A stretch of DNA of 64,000 nt from Acidaminococcus fermentans. Lineage in GTDB: Bacteria > Bacillota > Negativicutes > Acidaminococcales > Acidaminococcaceae. Position 1 is the first letter of the stretch, and each line of letters opens with the position of its first letter. A model generated the notes under the pieces. It was not told the origin of the DNA, ran no database searches, and saw only the letters and a list, made by a program, of their open reading frames with translations. The position numbers and the translations under genes were made by a program. Below, piece after piece: positions 43,446 through 51,823 of this stretch. Location of the stretch: contig NZ_VULN01000010.1 in NCBI RefSeq assembly GCF_009696675.1, positions 1-64,000 on the forward strand, in the 5' to 3' direction.

Positions 43446-43472
43446 ATAAAAATAGCAGACCTGATGGTCTGC
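43446..43472 (-). terminator. Terminator upstream of the small secreted protein gene
   Basis: GCAGACC/GGTCTGC with a 4-base loop, then TATTTTTATG on the minus strand. A second, weaker hairpin (43501-43529, CGGGCT/AGCCC) lies just before it. Confidence 0.65.
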
Positions 43473-43527
43473 CAAAAAAGCTATCTAATTTTAGGTATAA
43501 GAAAAGCCCGCTGCTGGAGCAAGGGGC

Positions 43528-43764
43528 TTAATAGTAATCAATATTCGAAGGAATGTTCTCGATGGTTTTAATATTTCCTGATTGTTTGCATCTGCTAATT
43601 ATTTTCCCTTTATGACAATGGTTACACCATATTGCATTAAAACCCATTTTTTCCTTTTTATCAATCAAAACAAATCCTGACTCCAACTGAGTAGACCCAC
43701 AAGAAGGACAATGGACATGATGACAACCTTCTTCCAATGCCATCATTTCATCTACCCATTTCAT
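43528..43764 (-). CDS. Small zinc-ribbon protein, candidate partner of the MuF C-terminal domain
   Basis: A 78-residue protein with HCPSCGSTQ and WCNHCHKGK, a two-CxxC zinc ribbon. It is AT-rich like the end of the MuF gene, which it overlaps by 4 bases. That position is where immunity genes of MuF toxins are often found, but no immunity family is recognised and it could be an unrelated small protein. Confidence 0.6.
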   Translation of the reverse strand: MKWVDEMMALEEGCHHVHCPSCGSTQLESGFVLIDKKEKMGFNAIWCNHCHKGKIISRCKQSGNIKTIENIPSNIDYY

Positions 43765-45293
43765 GATTTTTTCCCTCCAGTTTTTATTTTAAAGAAAAAC
43801 GCTTCGAAGCGATATGCAACCTTTTCCATCTCTACTCTATGGTCTTGTACATAAACAGACCCGTACTTCTTGAACTGCATTACGTGACAATTTTCATGAA
43901 TTATTGTCCTTAATAATTCTGTTTCGTTAGAAAAAGCCAACGGGAACAAATCTATTCTTCCAATATTTCTAGGGTCTGCTGAACCATAATATTTTTTTCG
44001 AACAAGCCCTCTATCTCTTTGTATTTTATAAATAATCCCATGAGTTTTCAAGTTATATTTTCGACAAAGAGCCTTTACCGACTTCATTGTCATCAAAACA
44101 TCAAGTCCAGAAAAATTTTCGATATTATTTTTCTTTCGGTTTAGAAGTCGATACAGCCGGCTTTCCTTCTTTTCAAACACCGGGGAAATATTCCTTGCCT
44201 TCTCCATCCACCCGGCCCTGCCGGCTTTCCATTCCTGTTCTCCTTTCACTCCCAGGATGGCCTGGCGGATATGCAGCGGCTGCCGTTTCAACCAGGCATT
44301 GCCACGGCCTTCCACGTTGTCAGACCGCTTTTTGCCTTTCAGCTCGCTGGCGTACACCGGAGCATAGTGGCACAGGCAATGGGGATGGGCCGGGTTCACC
44401 GGAGCCTGGTCTTTTGGGAAAACTCCTGCCCCCAGACCATACAGATCCGCATGGGCGTACATGTCGCAGATGTCCTCTGCTGGGTGCCGACTGCCCAGCT
44501 TCCACCGGTAGGCCACAACGCTGTCATTCTCCCCGTAGCGAGCAATAAAAGCGTCATACCGGGCCCTGGCGGCTTCTGTTCGGGCGATCCGTTCGGCCAC
44601 ATACCGGCTTTTCTCCTGTATGGCGTTCTGGAGGGCCCTCTGGGCAGCCTTTTCACTGCCGTGTTCCAGTTTGTCCATGAGCTCCCGGAGGGAGGTTCTG
44701 AAGTGATTGTAGGTTGCTCTGTCATCCACCAGATCATCCGCCTGGTATTTTACCTTTCGGATGGCCCGCTGGAGGTCTTTCACCTCTTCCTGAGAAAGGT
44801 TCTCCCGGCTTCTCCGGGTCCACCTGGTCAGTTCATCCAGGTACTTGGGCAATTCCTGCTGCCGGACCACATGACCGCTTCTGTACCCATCATAGAGGGC
44901 CTGGGCGGTGTCCTTCACCGTCTTGTTCAGGTGGATCTGTTTCCGCACCGTGGTGATCACATCGTTCAGCATGGTGTTGCTGGCTCCATGGATTTTCTCC
45001 GACAGGGTCAGCCCGCTGCCGTCCCAGGGATTGGACAGGGCTTCCAGCAGGGCAGCCGCAGGCAGGTCTTTGGCCATTTCTTGCCCCAGGGCATCCTGGG
45101 CCGTGCCAACAATCACGCTGGACACATTGGCCTGCAGCCATTCCTCCACGCCGTATTCCTTGAATACCTGGCGGATGGCTTCCTCCGGGCTCTTGCCCTG
45201 TTTCATGAGAATCTCAATGCGGGCCTTCATCATCTGGCCCTGGAATCCATATCGTTTGGAAAAGGCTTTCAGCTGCCGCTGCAGTTCGTCCAT
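43761..45293 (-). CDS. MuF (SPP1 gp7-like) head protein with metallopeptidase-like C-terminus
   Basis: A 510-residue protein. Residues 1-330 are a phage minor head protein of the MuF/SPP1 gp7 group, ending with the signature region HPHCLCHYAPVYA. After about residue 380 the DNA becomes AT-rich, and the protein carries IIHENCHVMQF (HExxH at 466-470) and a downstream EMEKVAYRFE, a gluzincin-like layout. MuF proteins travel in the capsid and can deliver C-terminal effectors into the next host cell. The upstream neighbour is the portal gene. Confidence 0.82.
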   Translation of the reverse strand: MDELQRQLKAFSKRYGFQGQMMKARIEILMKQGKSPEEAIRQVFKEYGVEEWLQANVSSVIVGTAQDALGQEMAKDLPAAALLEALSNPWDGSGLTLSEKIHGASNTMLNDVITTVRKQIHLNKTVKDTAQALYDGYRSGHVVRQQELPKYLDELTRWTRRSRENLSQEEVKDLQRAIRKVKYQADDLVDDRATYNHFRTSLRELMDKLEHGSEKAAQRALQNAIQEKSRYVAERIARTEAARARYDAFIARYGENDSVVAYRWKLGSRHPAEDICDMYAHADLYGLGAGVFPKDQAPVNPAHPHCLCHYAPVYASELKGKKRSDNVEGRGNAWLKRQPLHIRQAILGVKGEQEWKAGRAGWMEKARNISPVFEKKESRLYRLLNRKKNNIENFSGLDVLMTMKSVKALCRKYNLKTHGIIYKIQRDRGLVRKKYYGSADPRNIGRIDLFPLAFSNETELLRTIIHENCHVMQFKKYGSVYVQDHRVEMEKVAYRFEAFFFKIKTGGKKS

Positions 45294-45300
45294 GGTTCAC

Positions 45301-46704
45301 CTACTCTTCCGGTGGTTCCTCTTCGTCCTCTGGTTCAGGCGGCTCCGGTGGTTCAGCTGGCTGTGGCGGCTCGTTATAAGCCGGCTCTGTCTCCTGCTTT
45401 TCAATGTCGGCAATGATGGCATCGAACCGGTCAGCAGGCAGCTCCGGCACATAGGCCGTCAGCACCTGTTTGGCCACTTCCACCTTGATTTTGTTGGTCA
45501 GCTGCATATCCAGCACAGCCTGGGCGTTCTTCAACTCTGTGGCCACGTCCGTGATGCCGAAGTCATTGGAGTAGGTCGCCGTGTATTCCAGGTCCAGACC
45601 CATCCATTTGGCCACCAGGGCCAGAATCTTCTTTTCCGCTGCCGCACACCGCTTGGCAAAAGCGGAAAGGCGCTGGTTCGTCCGTTCGAACTCCCACTGC
45701 CGGCTGATGCCGCTGGCCTCCTGTTTGGTCGTGGTAGAGAACGTCAGGCCGGAAATCCGGTACATCTCTTCCACCATGTTCTTGATCTGGTTCTGGATCA
45801 GCGCAGCCGGATCGCTGGGCGGGGAAATGAACCCGGGCTGGAACCGCACCGTGTCCCCGTCGTAGCAAAGGGCATTGTTGTTCCCGATGATCAGGTCAGA
45901 GGCTTCCTTGCTGGGGAATGTCAGCAGCGGGAACGTCTGGTTCCGCAGGATCTCCGTCAGCCAGGAACAGTGATTGTACAGGCTGCAGGCAATCCCGGCG
46001 ATGGGGTACAGCTCCGGAGTGGGATTCAGTTCCCCGTTCTTCACGTGCTGGCTGGGGAACCACACCACCGGGACTTCTCCCAGATTGTGATCACCGGAAG
46101 AGACCATCTGCCCATTCTCATAGACTGCCCAGCGCCGGGTGTTGAAGTATACCGTCCGTTCCTTGTCGTCGCCCATGGTGCTGCTCACCGCCGTATCCCG
46201 GAACTTGATGGACAGCACCCGGCCGTTCTTGTCGATACTCACGCCTTCCACCCGGTCCGGGTCCAAGGTGTACGCATACGGGAATTTCCGCTGGGCCAAT
46301 GCTTCTCCCATGGAAGCCGGCAGGTCCATGGCCTGGAAATTCTCCACAACGATGAAAACAGCCCCGTACAGCTTTGCCGACAGGGCCGCAGCCTGCATGA
46401 AGCTGTCCATGTCATTCCCGGCTCCATCCACATCTTCCAAGAACGCCTCTGCCACCGGGCTGGCCGTTCCGGTCCAGTCCCGCAGCGGCCGCCGCTTGAA
46501 GATGGGATTCACCAGGGCGTTCACGATCAGGGAAAAATGGTTCAGATAATAGGCCGTCTGCTGACGGTCCCGGTAATTCTGATCTGTTTCCCTCTTGTGG
46601 GGGATCAGGTACGCACCCCGGTAGCCGCCGTCCCCATAGTAGGAGTCCCGCATAAGCCGGTACATATTGCCGGTGGGGCTCAAATAAAAATCTCGTTCGC
46701 TCAT
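45301..46704 (-). CDS. Portal protein (DUF4055 type)
   Basis: A 467-residue portal: N-terminal YYLNHFSLIVNALVNPIFKR, central GISRQWEFERTNQRLSAFAKR, and an acidic/Pro-rich C-terminus (PPQPAEPPEPPEPEDEE). Start is the ATG at 46704, after GAGGGAGATT; the earlier TTG start is part of that site. It follows terminase with 8 bases between. Confidence 0.87.
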   Translation of the reverse strand: MSERDFYLSPTGNMYRLMRDSYYGDGGYRGAYLIPHKRETDQNYRDRQQTAYYLNHFSLIVNALVNPIFKRRPLRDWTGTASPVAEAFLEDVDGAGNDMDSFMQAAALSAKLYGAVFIVVENFQAMDLPASMGEALAQRKFPYAYTLDPDRVEGVSIDKNGRVLSIKFRDTAVSSTMGDDKERTVYFNTRRWAVYENGQMVSSGDHNLGEVPVVWFPSQHVKNGELNPTPELYPIAGIACSLYNHCSWLTEILRNQTFPLLTFPSKEASDLIIGNNNALCYDGDTVRFQPGFISPPSDPAALIQNQIKNMVEEMYRISGLTFSTTTKQEASGISRQWEFERTNQRLSAFAKRCAAAEKKILALVAKWMGLDLEYTATYSNDFGITDVATELKNAQAVLDMQLTNKIKVEVAKQVLTAYVPELPADRFDAIIADIEKQETEPAYNEPPQPAEPPEPPEPEDEEEPPEE

Positions 46705-46712
46705 AATCTCCC

Positions 46713-47969
46713 TCAATAATCAAATCTGGCCGAACGGATGGTTGTCCGTACCGGCATTACGCCGCTGCACCCATAGCGCACAGCGTCGATGGCATGGTTG
46801 TCTTTGTCCGGGTAGGCGCTGATGTATTGTCCTTGCCTATTTTGTTCGTATTCGTAACAGACAAATTCTTTATAAGTATTAGGGCACCTATTCTTATCTA
46901 TAAAGATGTGAGCCCGTGATTGAAGCCATTTGATTCCATAATCAACACTGTCTGGACCTTTCATTGCTCCAATGGCATTCAGCCCCAATCCTTTAAGCTC
47001 CTTGATGGACTTGGGTTCTGCAGAATCGCACCGCACCAGCTCACCGGGCAGGATTACCTGGGAGATTTTTCGGGCTGCCTGGGGATTGGTCAGTTTTTGT
47101 TCATAGACTTCCCCCCAGATATATAAATCTTCGTGTTTAGCATCGTAATGCATGGCCACAAAGGCCAGCGGATCCACAGCGAACCCGAAGTCCAGGCCGA
47201 ACAGCCGGCGGTCGAACTGCTGCAGCTGCTCGCTGCTCATGGCCAGGTCTTCCACATTTTCGAAGACCGCCCCGCCGGTCCCGGTGACTTCTCCCAGGTA
47301 CTCATGACGGTAAGCCGTTTCGTTCCGCTCTTTGAGCTTTCCAGCTTCCTGGAGGAACTGCTCCCCCAGCCATTCCGGCGGCACCTGAAGATAGGTGGAG
47401 CGGTGCACCAGCCGGTCAGGATCATCCATCAGGATTTCCTCATTCACCCAGTTGCTCCGGCTCTTGGGCGGATTGTACGTGCAGAACACCCAGTACTGGG
47501 CCCCGCCACGCAGAAGGGACTGGCACAGGTTGCGGATTTCCTCCATGCCGCTGAACTGGTCCAGCTCTTCCAGCCAGACAATGCCTACATAACCGAAAGG
47601 CAGCTTGATGGATTTCACCTTCATGGGGTCGTCGCAGCCCAGGAACAGGATCTTCTGCCCGGTCCGCTTCAAAGTCATTTCCGGCGGAGTCATCTTGTAC
47701 TTGAAGCGGTCCAGCACCTGGAGCTGTTCTAGGCCCCACTGGATTTGCGGGTACACGCTGTTCTTGATGGTCCCGCCTACTTTCCGCAGGACCACTGCAT
47801 GGCATTCCGGGTGCTGCAGCATCAGCAGGGGGATTTCCATGCCCACGAAGGACGACTTGGTGGAGCCCCGCCCGCCGGCTAGCCAGTAATAGGTATGTCC
47901 GTGTTGCTGGGCGTCCCAGAATACTGAGTCGAAAGCCGGCCCCATACTGTCTGCCACGTTCACCTTCAT
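46713..47969 (-). CDS. Terminase large subunit (PBSX type)
   Basis: A 418-residue packaging motor. ATPase Walker A GGRGSTKS (residues about 32-39), Walker B VWLEELDQF, coupling motif TYNPP, and the nuclease domain with GLDFGFAVDP and a late Asp cluster (DKDNHAIDAVRY). ATG 47969 follows GGGGGAAATGAG. Confidence 0.93.
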   Translation of the reverse strand: MKVNVADSMGPAFDSVFWDAQQHGHTYYWLAGGRGSTKSSFVGMEIPLLMLQHPECHAVVLRKVGGTIKNSVYPQIQWGLEQLQVLDRFKYKMTPPEMTLKRTGQKILFLGCDDPMKVKSIKLPFGYVGIVWLEELDQFSGMEEIRNLCQSLLRGGAQYWVFCTYNPPKSRSNWVNEEILMDDPDRLVHRSTYLQVPPEWLGEQFLQEAGKLKERNETAYRHEYLGEVTGTGGAVFENVEDLAMSSEQLQQFDRRLFGLDFGFAVDPLAFVAMHYDAKHEDLYIWGEVYEQKLTNPQAARKISQVILPGELVRCDSAEPKSIKELKGLGLNAIGAMKGPDSVDYGIKWLQSRAHIFIDKNRCPNTYKEFVCYEYEQNRQGQYISAYPDKDNHAIDAVRYGCSGVMPVRTTIRSARFDY

Positions 47970-47970
47970 C

Positions 47971-48426
47971 TCATTTCCCCCGTTCAAATGTGAATTCCAC
48001 CTTCTCAGAAGGTTCATCCTCCTGGAGATCTTTTTCCGCCAACTTCTCTTTGATCCGCAGTTCCCGTTCCTTCAGCTTCAGTTCCTTCTCCCGCAGCTTC
48101 ACCTCTGGCGTCTCCCGCATCAGGTCAAGGACCACCTGGCTCATGTGGGCACTGCCCCGCATCATAGCCAGGACCATTCCGTTGGCCATGGCTTCCCCGA
48201 TGGTGATTTCTCCTGTCTCGGATTTGGCAGCCGCCTGGAAAGCTTTCCGGATGCCGGGATCTTCAATGTCACAGATCCGGATGTTCCAGGCTCCTGCCAG
48301 GATCTCTTTGATGGCCTTCCGGCGGCGTCGGGTAACTCCGCTTTTCACACCGCCTTTGGCACTGTTTTTCCTAACTTCGTCCGGACTTCGTTCGCTGTTG
48401 GGAATCAGATTCTCGTGCCCCTTCAT
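47971..48426 (-). CDS. Terminase small subunit-like protein
   Basis: A 151-residue protein with a basic N-terminus (GGVKSGVTRRRRKAIKEIL) and a long charged coiled coil (EVKLREKELKLKERELRIKE). Its place directly before the large subunit gives the assignment. Confidence 0.72.
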   Translation of the reverse strand: MKGHENLIPNSERSPDEVRKNSAKGGVKSGVTRRRRKAIKEILAGAWNIRICDIEDPGIRKAFQAAAKSETGEITIGEAMANGMVLAMMRGSAHMSQVVLDLMRETPEVKLREKELKLKERELRIKEKLAEKDLQEDEPSEKVEFTFERGK

Positions 48427-48707
48427 ACTACATATTCACCACCGTCCTTGGATAAATTGCAGAAAAAGAGCCTCTTTCCAGAGGCCCTCAATAAGCTATT
48501 ACACCCTAAAGAAAAAAGGCGCCCTGAGCGAAGTTGGGCGCCTTTCCTCCGGTTGACTAAGAATCTCTCAGGAGGCATTGGGTGTGGGATGGTTTTGATT
48601 TCTCGCAACCACATCTATATTATAAAACAGAAAGCCTGTCTAAAGCGGCCCATTTTTGGCGTTTTCTGTCGGTTTTCTGCGCACTTTCTGCACAAAAAGC
48701 GGTCTTT
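48427..48707 (-). promoter_or_regulatory. Gene-free stretch: early terminator and probable late promoter region
   Basis: On the minus strand a hairpin GCCTCT/AGAGGC with TCTTTTTC (48462-48487) and a second stem GGCGCC/GGCGCC (48517-48545) lie here. A TATAAT near 48618-48623 has no good -35 box, as expected for a late promoter that needs the ArpU-like activator encoded just upstream. A 63-codon open frame crosses both hairpins and is unlikely to be a gene. Confidence 0.45.
48462..48487 (-). terminator. Terminator before the packaging genes
   Basis: GCCTCT (stem), GGAA loop, AGAGGC, then TCTTTTTC on the minus strand. Confidence 0.65.
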
Positions 48708-49220
48708 TCAGGTCAGCAGGCTTCCCTGGATGTTTCCACCCTTGAACATCAGAACCAGATGGTCAATGGCTTTCCAGAACCGTCTCCGGCAGGCGCTTTC
48801 TGCGTCCGGGCTATACCCCAGCTTTACCGCCACCTGCTTCCATGTCATGCCCTTCCTCCGGATGGTGCAGATTTCCACCACATACCGCTCGCTTTCCCAC
48901 AGGCCGTTCAATGATCTGTCCAGCTTCTCCTTATCCGTGATAAGTCGCTGGAGCTTATTTTCCTTCTCAGCCAGAAGCTTCAGCAACCGTTCCTTCCGCT
49001 CCAGGGCAGCCTCTTCGGAAGACGGCTTTTCGAAACCGCCTCCCCCCGGGCTTTCTCTCCACTGGGTAGTCTTGGGGGCCGGTTCTATCTGGATTTCCTC
49101 CTGCAGCATGGCTATTTCACTTTTCCGGTTCTCCACCCATACCTGCAGCTCGTCATAATGAGCCAGCAGGCACAGCACCCTTTTCTTCGTCTGATCTTCC
49201 ACGTCTCGTCCCTTAACCAC
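48708..49220 (-). CDS. ArpU-like late transcription regulator
   Basis: A 170-residue protein with a long coiled coil and a C-terminal sigma region 4-like helix-turn-helix (RRKGMTWKQVAVKLGYSPDAESACRRRFWKA). ArpU/LMOf-type regulators sit at the end of the early region and control late genes. GTG start after GGAGG. It is the last gene before the packaging module. Confidence 0.72.
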   Translation of the reverse strand: MVKGRDVEDQTKKRVLCLLAHYDELQVWVENRKSEIAMLQEEIQIEPAPKTTQWRESPGGGGFEKPSSEEAALERKERLLKLLAEKENKLQRLITDKEKLDRSLNGLWESERYVVEICTIRRKGMTWKQVAVKLGYSPDAESACRRRFWKAIDHLVLMFKGGNIQGSLLT

Positions 49221-49247
49221 CCTGATGCCTCCTTCATTCCTCTTTGT

Positions 49248-49424
49248 CTATCCGATCCGTCCTCCCAGCAGCAGATAAAGGGCTGCCACCTCCATGATCA
49301 GGATCCACAGGGCAAACATCACCAGCCCTGTCAGCAGGATCATGGGCCCCCACTTCCACAGCCGGCTCATTTGGTTCCCCTTTTTTCCAGTTCTGTAATA
49401 ATCATCTAGCTTCTCCCTTCTCAT
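49248..49424 (-). CDS. Small membrane protein
   Basis: A 58-residue protein with a charged N-terminus and two close hydrophobic helices (MILLTGLVMFALWILIMEVA). Its ATG overlaps the stop of the zinc-finger gene (ATGA). A second ATG at 49370 would give 40 residues. Confidence 0.5.
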   Translation of the reverse strand: MRREKLDDYYRTGKKGNQMSRLWKWGPMILLTGLVMFALWILIMEVAALYLLLGGRIG

Positions 49425-49597
49425 TCTGGTTTCCTGTCCCGGGTCACCGGGCAAACTGCCAGGGTCCGTACCTGCTTCCGACAGACCCGGCAGGTCAAGA
49501 ATTCCCACAGCCGCCAATGCTGTACGAATTCTTTTGGTTCCACCCATCGGCAGCCCGTGCACCGCTTCACCCGGCGTTCGGTCTCTTTGTCCTTCAC
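49421..49597 (-). CDS. Small zinc-finger protein
   Basis: A 58-residue protein from GTG 49597 with GGAGGA nine bases upstream. CTGC and CRVC form a CxxC pair set, with basic residues around it. Not listed by longer-frame calling; the overlapping frame through this stretch lacks such features. Confidence 0.5.
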   Translation of the reverse strand: MKDKETERRVKRCTGCRWVEPKEFVQHWRLWEFLTCRVCRKQVRTLAVCPVTRDRKPE

Positions 49598-49603
49598 TTT
49601 TGT

Positions 49604-49822
49604 TCATTCCTCCTCATCTCGGTCTCGGGGCCACAGCAATGCAGCCCGCTTTGTTGGCTCAATCCCTGCAATCTCATTAAGATGATCAGCATACGCCTGT
49701 GCATCCATCTCTGTCCCGAATAAATCCTCTGTGACCATGGGGATTCCTCTTCTCGTGTTGCGCATCACGATGTAATTGTCATCGATGTCGGCCACCACCC
49801 AAGGATATTTAAGATTCTTCAT
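49604..49822 (-). CDS. Small phage protein of unknown function
   Basis: A 72-residue protein (KYPWVVADIDDNYIVMRNT) with an acidic C-terminus. ATG follows GCAGG. No family recognised; typical of the small early genes here. Confidence 0.5.
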   Translation of the reverse strand: MKNLKYPWVVADIDDNYIVMRNTRRGIPMVTEDLFGTEMDAQAYADHLNEIAGIEPTKRAALLWPRDRDEEE

Positions 49823-49828
49823 CCTGCA

Positions 49829-49984
49829 TCACCGCTTTCCTGTGCTGCCTGCAATGACCAGCTGATCCGTCGGGATGTGCTTTTCATGGATCCGTGCATA
49901 GCAGTCCCAGGCCGCAGCCCCTGCGCTCTTCTTCTCCGGCATGTGACCGCCGGACATCAGTTTGATTTTAACCTGTTCCGTCAT
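49829..49984 (-). pseudogene. Truncated dUTPase N-terminal fragment
   Basis: A 51-codon frame, VKIKLMSGGHMPEKKSAGAA then WDCYARIHEK, matches the start of trimeric dUTPases, including motif I (AGAAxDxxA). It stops after QLVIAGSTGKR, before motifs II-V, so it lacks the active site. GGGGGAGAGC before ATG suggests that it may still be translated. It overlaps the YopX-like gene end by 4 bases. Confidence 0.6.
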
Positions 49985-50421
49985 TGCTCTCCCCCTTCTG
50001 TGACATCTTCCAGAATTCCTTTTTCCATCAACGATTTAATCAGTTTTGATGTGGGGCCCTCTTCCGACTCTTCAAAGAGGGTGTCATAAAAGGCCAGATT
50101 GTTGAAAACATCCGCCAGGCGATAGATTTCCCCATCTTCACGTATCCAAACCCACGTTCCACTTTCTTTGTTATACAGGACCAGTCCCATGTATCCGTTC
50201 TGATCCTTACAGATATCCCCACCATACAAAGTTTCTCCAAGGGTATCAAAACCGCTGTATTTCCCAACACTCTCAGGGGCAACTGGATGAAGTCCATGAT
50301 AATAGTCATCATCTGGGTCATTGTCTAAGATGTACTTTTCACCATGGAATCCCTGGATAAGATTGCCTTCAACCCAAACACCACATTTTCTGCAAAACCC
50401 GCGATAAAGTCCTTGTTGCAT
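49981..50421 (-). CDS. YopX-family phage protein
   Basis: A 146-residue protein with CRKCGVWVEG near the start and the YopX pattern TLYGGDICKDQNGYMGLVLYNKESGTW. YopX proteins occur widely in phage early regions; function unknown. AGGAGG precedes ATG. Confidence 0.7.
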   Translation of the reverse strand: MQQGLYRGFCRKCGVWVEGNLIQGFHGEKYILDNDPDDDYYHGLHPVAPESVGKYSGFDTLGETLYGGDICKDQNGYMGLVLYNKESGTWVWIREDGEIYRLADVFNNLAFYDTLFEESEEGPTSKLIKSLMEKGILEDVTEGGEQ

Positions 50422-50439
50422 ATTAGTTCCTCCTTGTCC

Positions 50440-50622
50440 TTACCGTCTCCAGCCCCGGTGCTTTTCCTTCCGGGTCTTCTGTTTCCAATTCCAGTGCACC
50501 AGACAGCCGTGGGAGCAAAAATAATGCTCCCCGGCGTAATCCTTGGTGGTCCATGTCCATGCCCGATCTCCCGGGTCCCGGAAGGTCAGGCCGCAGCCGT
50601 CACATTTCCTGTACTTTTCCAC
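50440..50622 (-). CDS. Small zinc-finger protein
   Basis: A 60-residue basic protein with CDGCGLTFRD and FCSHGCLVHW, a treble-clef-like Cys pair set. GTG start after GGAGAAGAACC. Function unknown. Confidence 0.55.
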   Translation of the reverse strand: MEKYRKCDGCGLTFRDPGDRAWTWTTKDYAGEHYFCSHGCLVHWNWKQKTRKEKHRGWRR

Positions 50623-50797
50623 GGTTCTTCTCCTTCTCCATCCGGTTCAGCTCCCGGGCCTTTTCAGTGGCGAACATCCGCATGTCGAACCGGTCCCGGT
50701 AGAATTCTTCCTTTCCTTCCAGCCGGTTGTACCGGAACAGCCTCCATTCCTGGAGGCCGGTCCGGCGGACTTTCCATGTTCCGCAGGTGCGGTTCAT
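50600..50797 (-). CDS. Small basic phage protein
   Basis: A 65-residue Arg/Lys-rich protein (ARELNRMEKEKNRGK). Overlaps both neighbours slightly. No family recognised. Confidence 0.5.
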   Translation of the reverse strand: MNRTCGTWKVRRTGLQEWRLFRYNRLEGKEEFYRDRFDMRMFATEKARELNRMEKEKNRGKVQEM

Positions 50798-51237
50798 GCT
50801 GTCACCTTCTTTCTCCCGCTCTCCAGGGCTTTGGGCTCCTGCCTATCCCCGAAGTTCAGCACCGTCTGTGCGCTTTTCCCAGTCACATACAGGGCCGCTT
50901 CTTCCAGCACCCTCCGTATCTTCCGCTGTGTGCTGTCTGGCAGGCCGGTGAAGGTGTAGTCCGGCGTGCTGTATTTCTTTCCTGCCGCTGCGTCAAAGGA
51001 GATTTCCGCTTCAAGAGAAATCTTCTTCGGATCGTCTGCCTTCAGCTCCATCATAGCCAGGAAGTCTGCTTTCAGATCCTCCACTGCCTGGATGAAGTCC
51101 ACATGGGGGATGATTCCCTTGGCCTGCATACCGCCAATGGTTTTGGTGGCATTGTCCAGGCTCTCTTCGTAGCTGATTTCCGGACTGGTCCGATTCCACT
51201 TGATTTTCGTAACCCGGATTTTTCTTTGTTCGCTCAT
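50794..51237 (-). CDS. Phage early protein of unknown function
   Basis: A 147-residue protein starting MSEQRKIRVTKIKWNRT, with an alpha-helical middle (AVEDLKADFLAMMELKAD) . ATG 51237 overlaps the stop of the RusA-like fragment; GGGAGG is just inside it. The position beside RusA and recombination genes suggests a DNA-metabolism link only by context. Confidence 0.6.
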   Translation of the reverse strand: MSEQRKIRVTKIKWNRTSPEISYEESLDNATKTIGGMQAKGIIPHVDFIQAVEDLKADFLAMMELKADDPKKISLEAEISFDAAAGKKYSTPDYTFTGLPDSTQRKIRRVLEEAALYVTGKSAQTVLNFGDRQEPKALESGRKKVTA

Positions 51238-51539
51238 GGTTTTACCTCCCAAATCCTGACTTTGAGGATATTGTCCCCATCCGGTTTCTTTAAAGGCAGC
51301 TCCAGATTTCCCCGGCACAGCCCTTTCCGCCGTTTGCTGTAGCTCGTGGGAATCCGAAAGTAGCACTCCACTTCCACCCCTACCGGGACTTTTTCCGGGA
51401 ACATGCTTTCCCCGCTCTGGAGGAAAGCGCCCTGGATCATCCGCTCATAGGCCCGGGTCTTACTGTCCGTATAGGCGTGCCCCTTGAATCGGGGGCGGCC
51501 CTTGCCTCTGGGGTCGCCGAACACACAAAACTCGATCAT
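51234..51539 (-). pseudogene. C-terminally truncated RusA-like resolvase
   Basis: A 101-residue protein with the RusA start FGDPRGKGRPRF and KKPDGDNILK, which supplies two of the catalytic Asp. The frame then ends in VRIWEVKP, so the part with the third Asp (DDxQV) is missing. Family members are about 120-140 residues. Probably inactive as a Holliday junction nuclease. Confidence 0.65.
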
Positions 51540-51823
51540 GCGGCGCCCGTCCCTTCCGGCCGCTCTCTTTCGGCCATGAGGGCCCTTGCGGTCTCCGCCA
51601 TGTCCTGGTAGAGATGCCGCTGCCGGTTGGCCTCCTGCTCAGCGTGGATCCGGCGGCGATGTTCTTCCTCGTACCGCCGGGTCATATCCTGCAGGGCTGC
51701 CTTCAGGTTGCTTACCATCCGGTCTTTACCCTTGATTGCCTTTTCCAGGGCCAGATTGGCCGCATCCAGCTTATACTGCAGCTGGACGCATTGCCGTCTG
51801 GCCTTTGTTTCCTCCGTCCGCAT
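51536..51823 (-). CDS. Small coiled-coil protein
   Basis: A 95-residue helical protein (LQYKLDAANLALEKAIKG; EEEHRRRIHAEQEANRQRH). AAGGAGGACAAA precedes ATG. ATGA overlap with the RusA fragment. No family recognised. Confidence 0.5.
   Translation of the reverse strand: MRTEETKARRQCVQLQYKLDAANLALEKAIKGKDRMVSNLKAALQDMTRRYEEEHRRRIHAEQEANRQRHLYQDMAETARALMAERERPEGTGAA

Noticed and set aside
48423-48614. 63-codon open frame between terminase and the ArpU-like gene
   Set aside because: It runs through two hairpins, has no ribosome binding site and shows no protein-like pattern.
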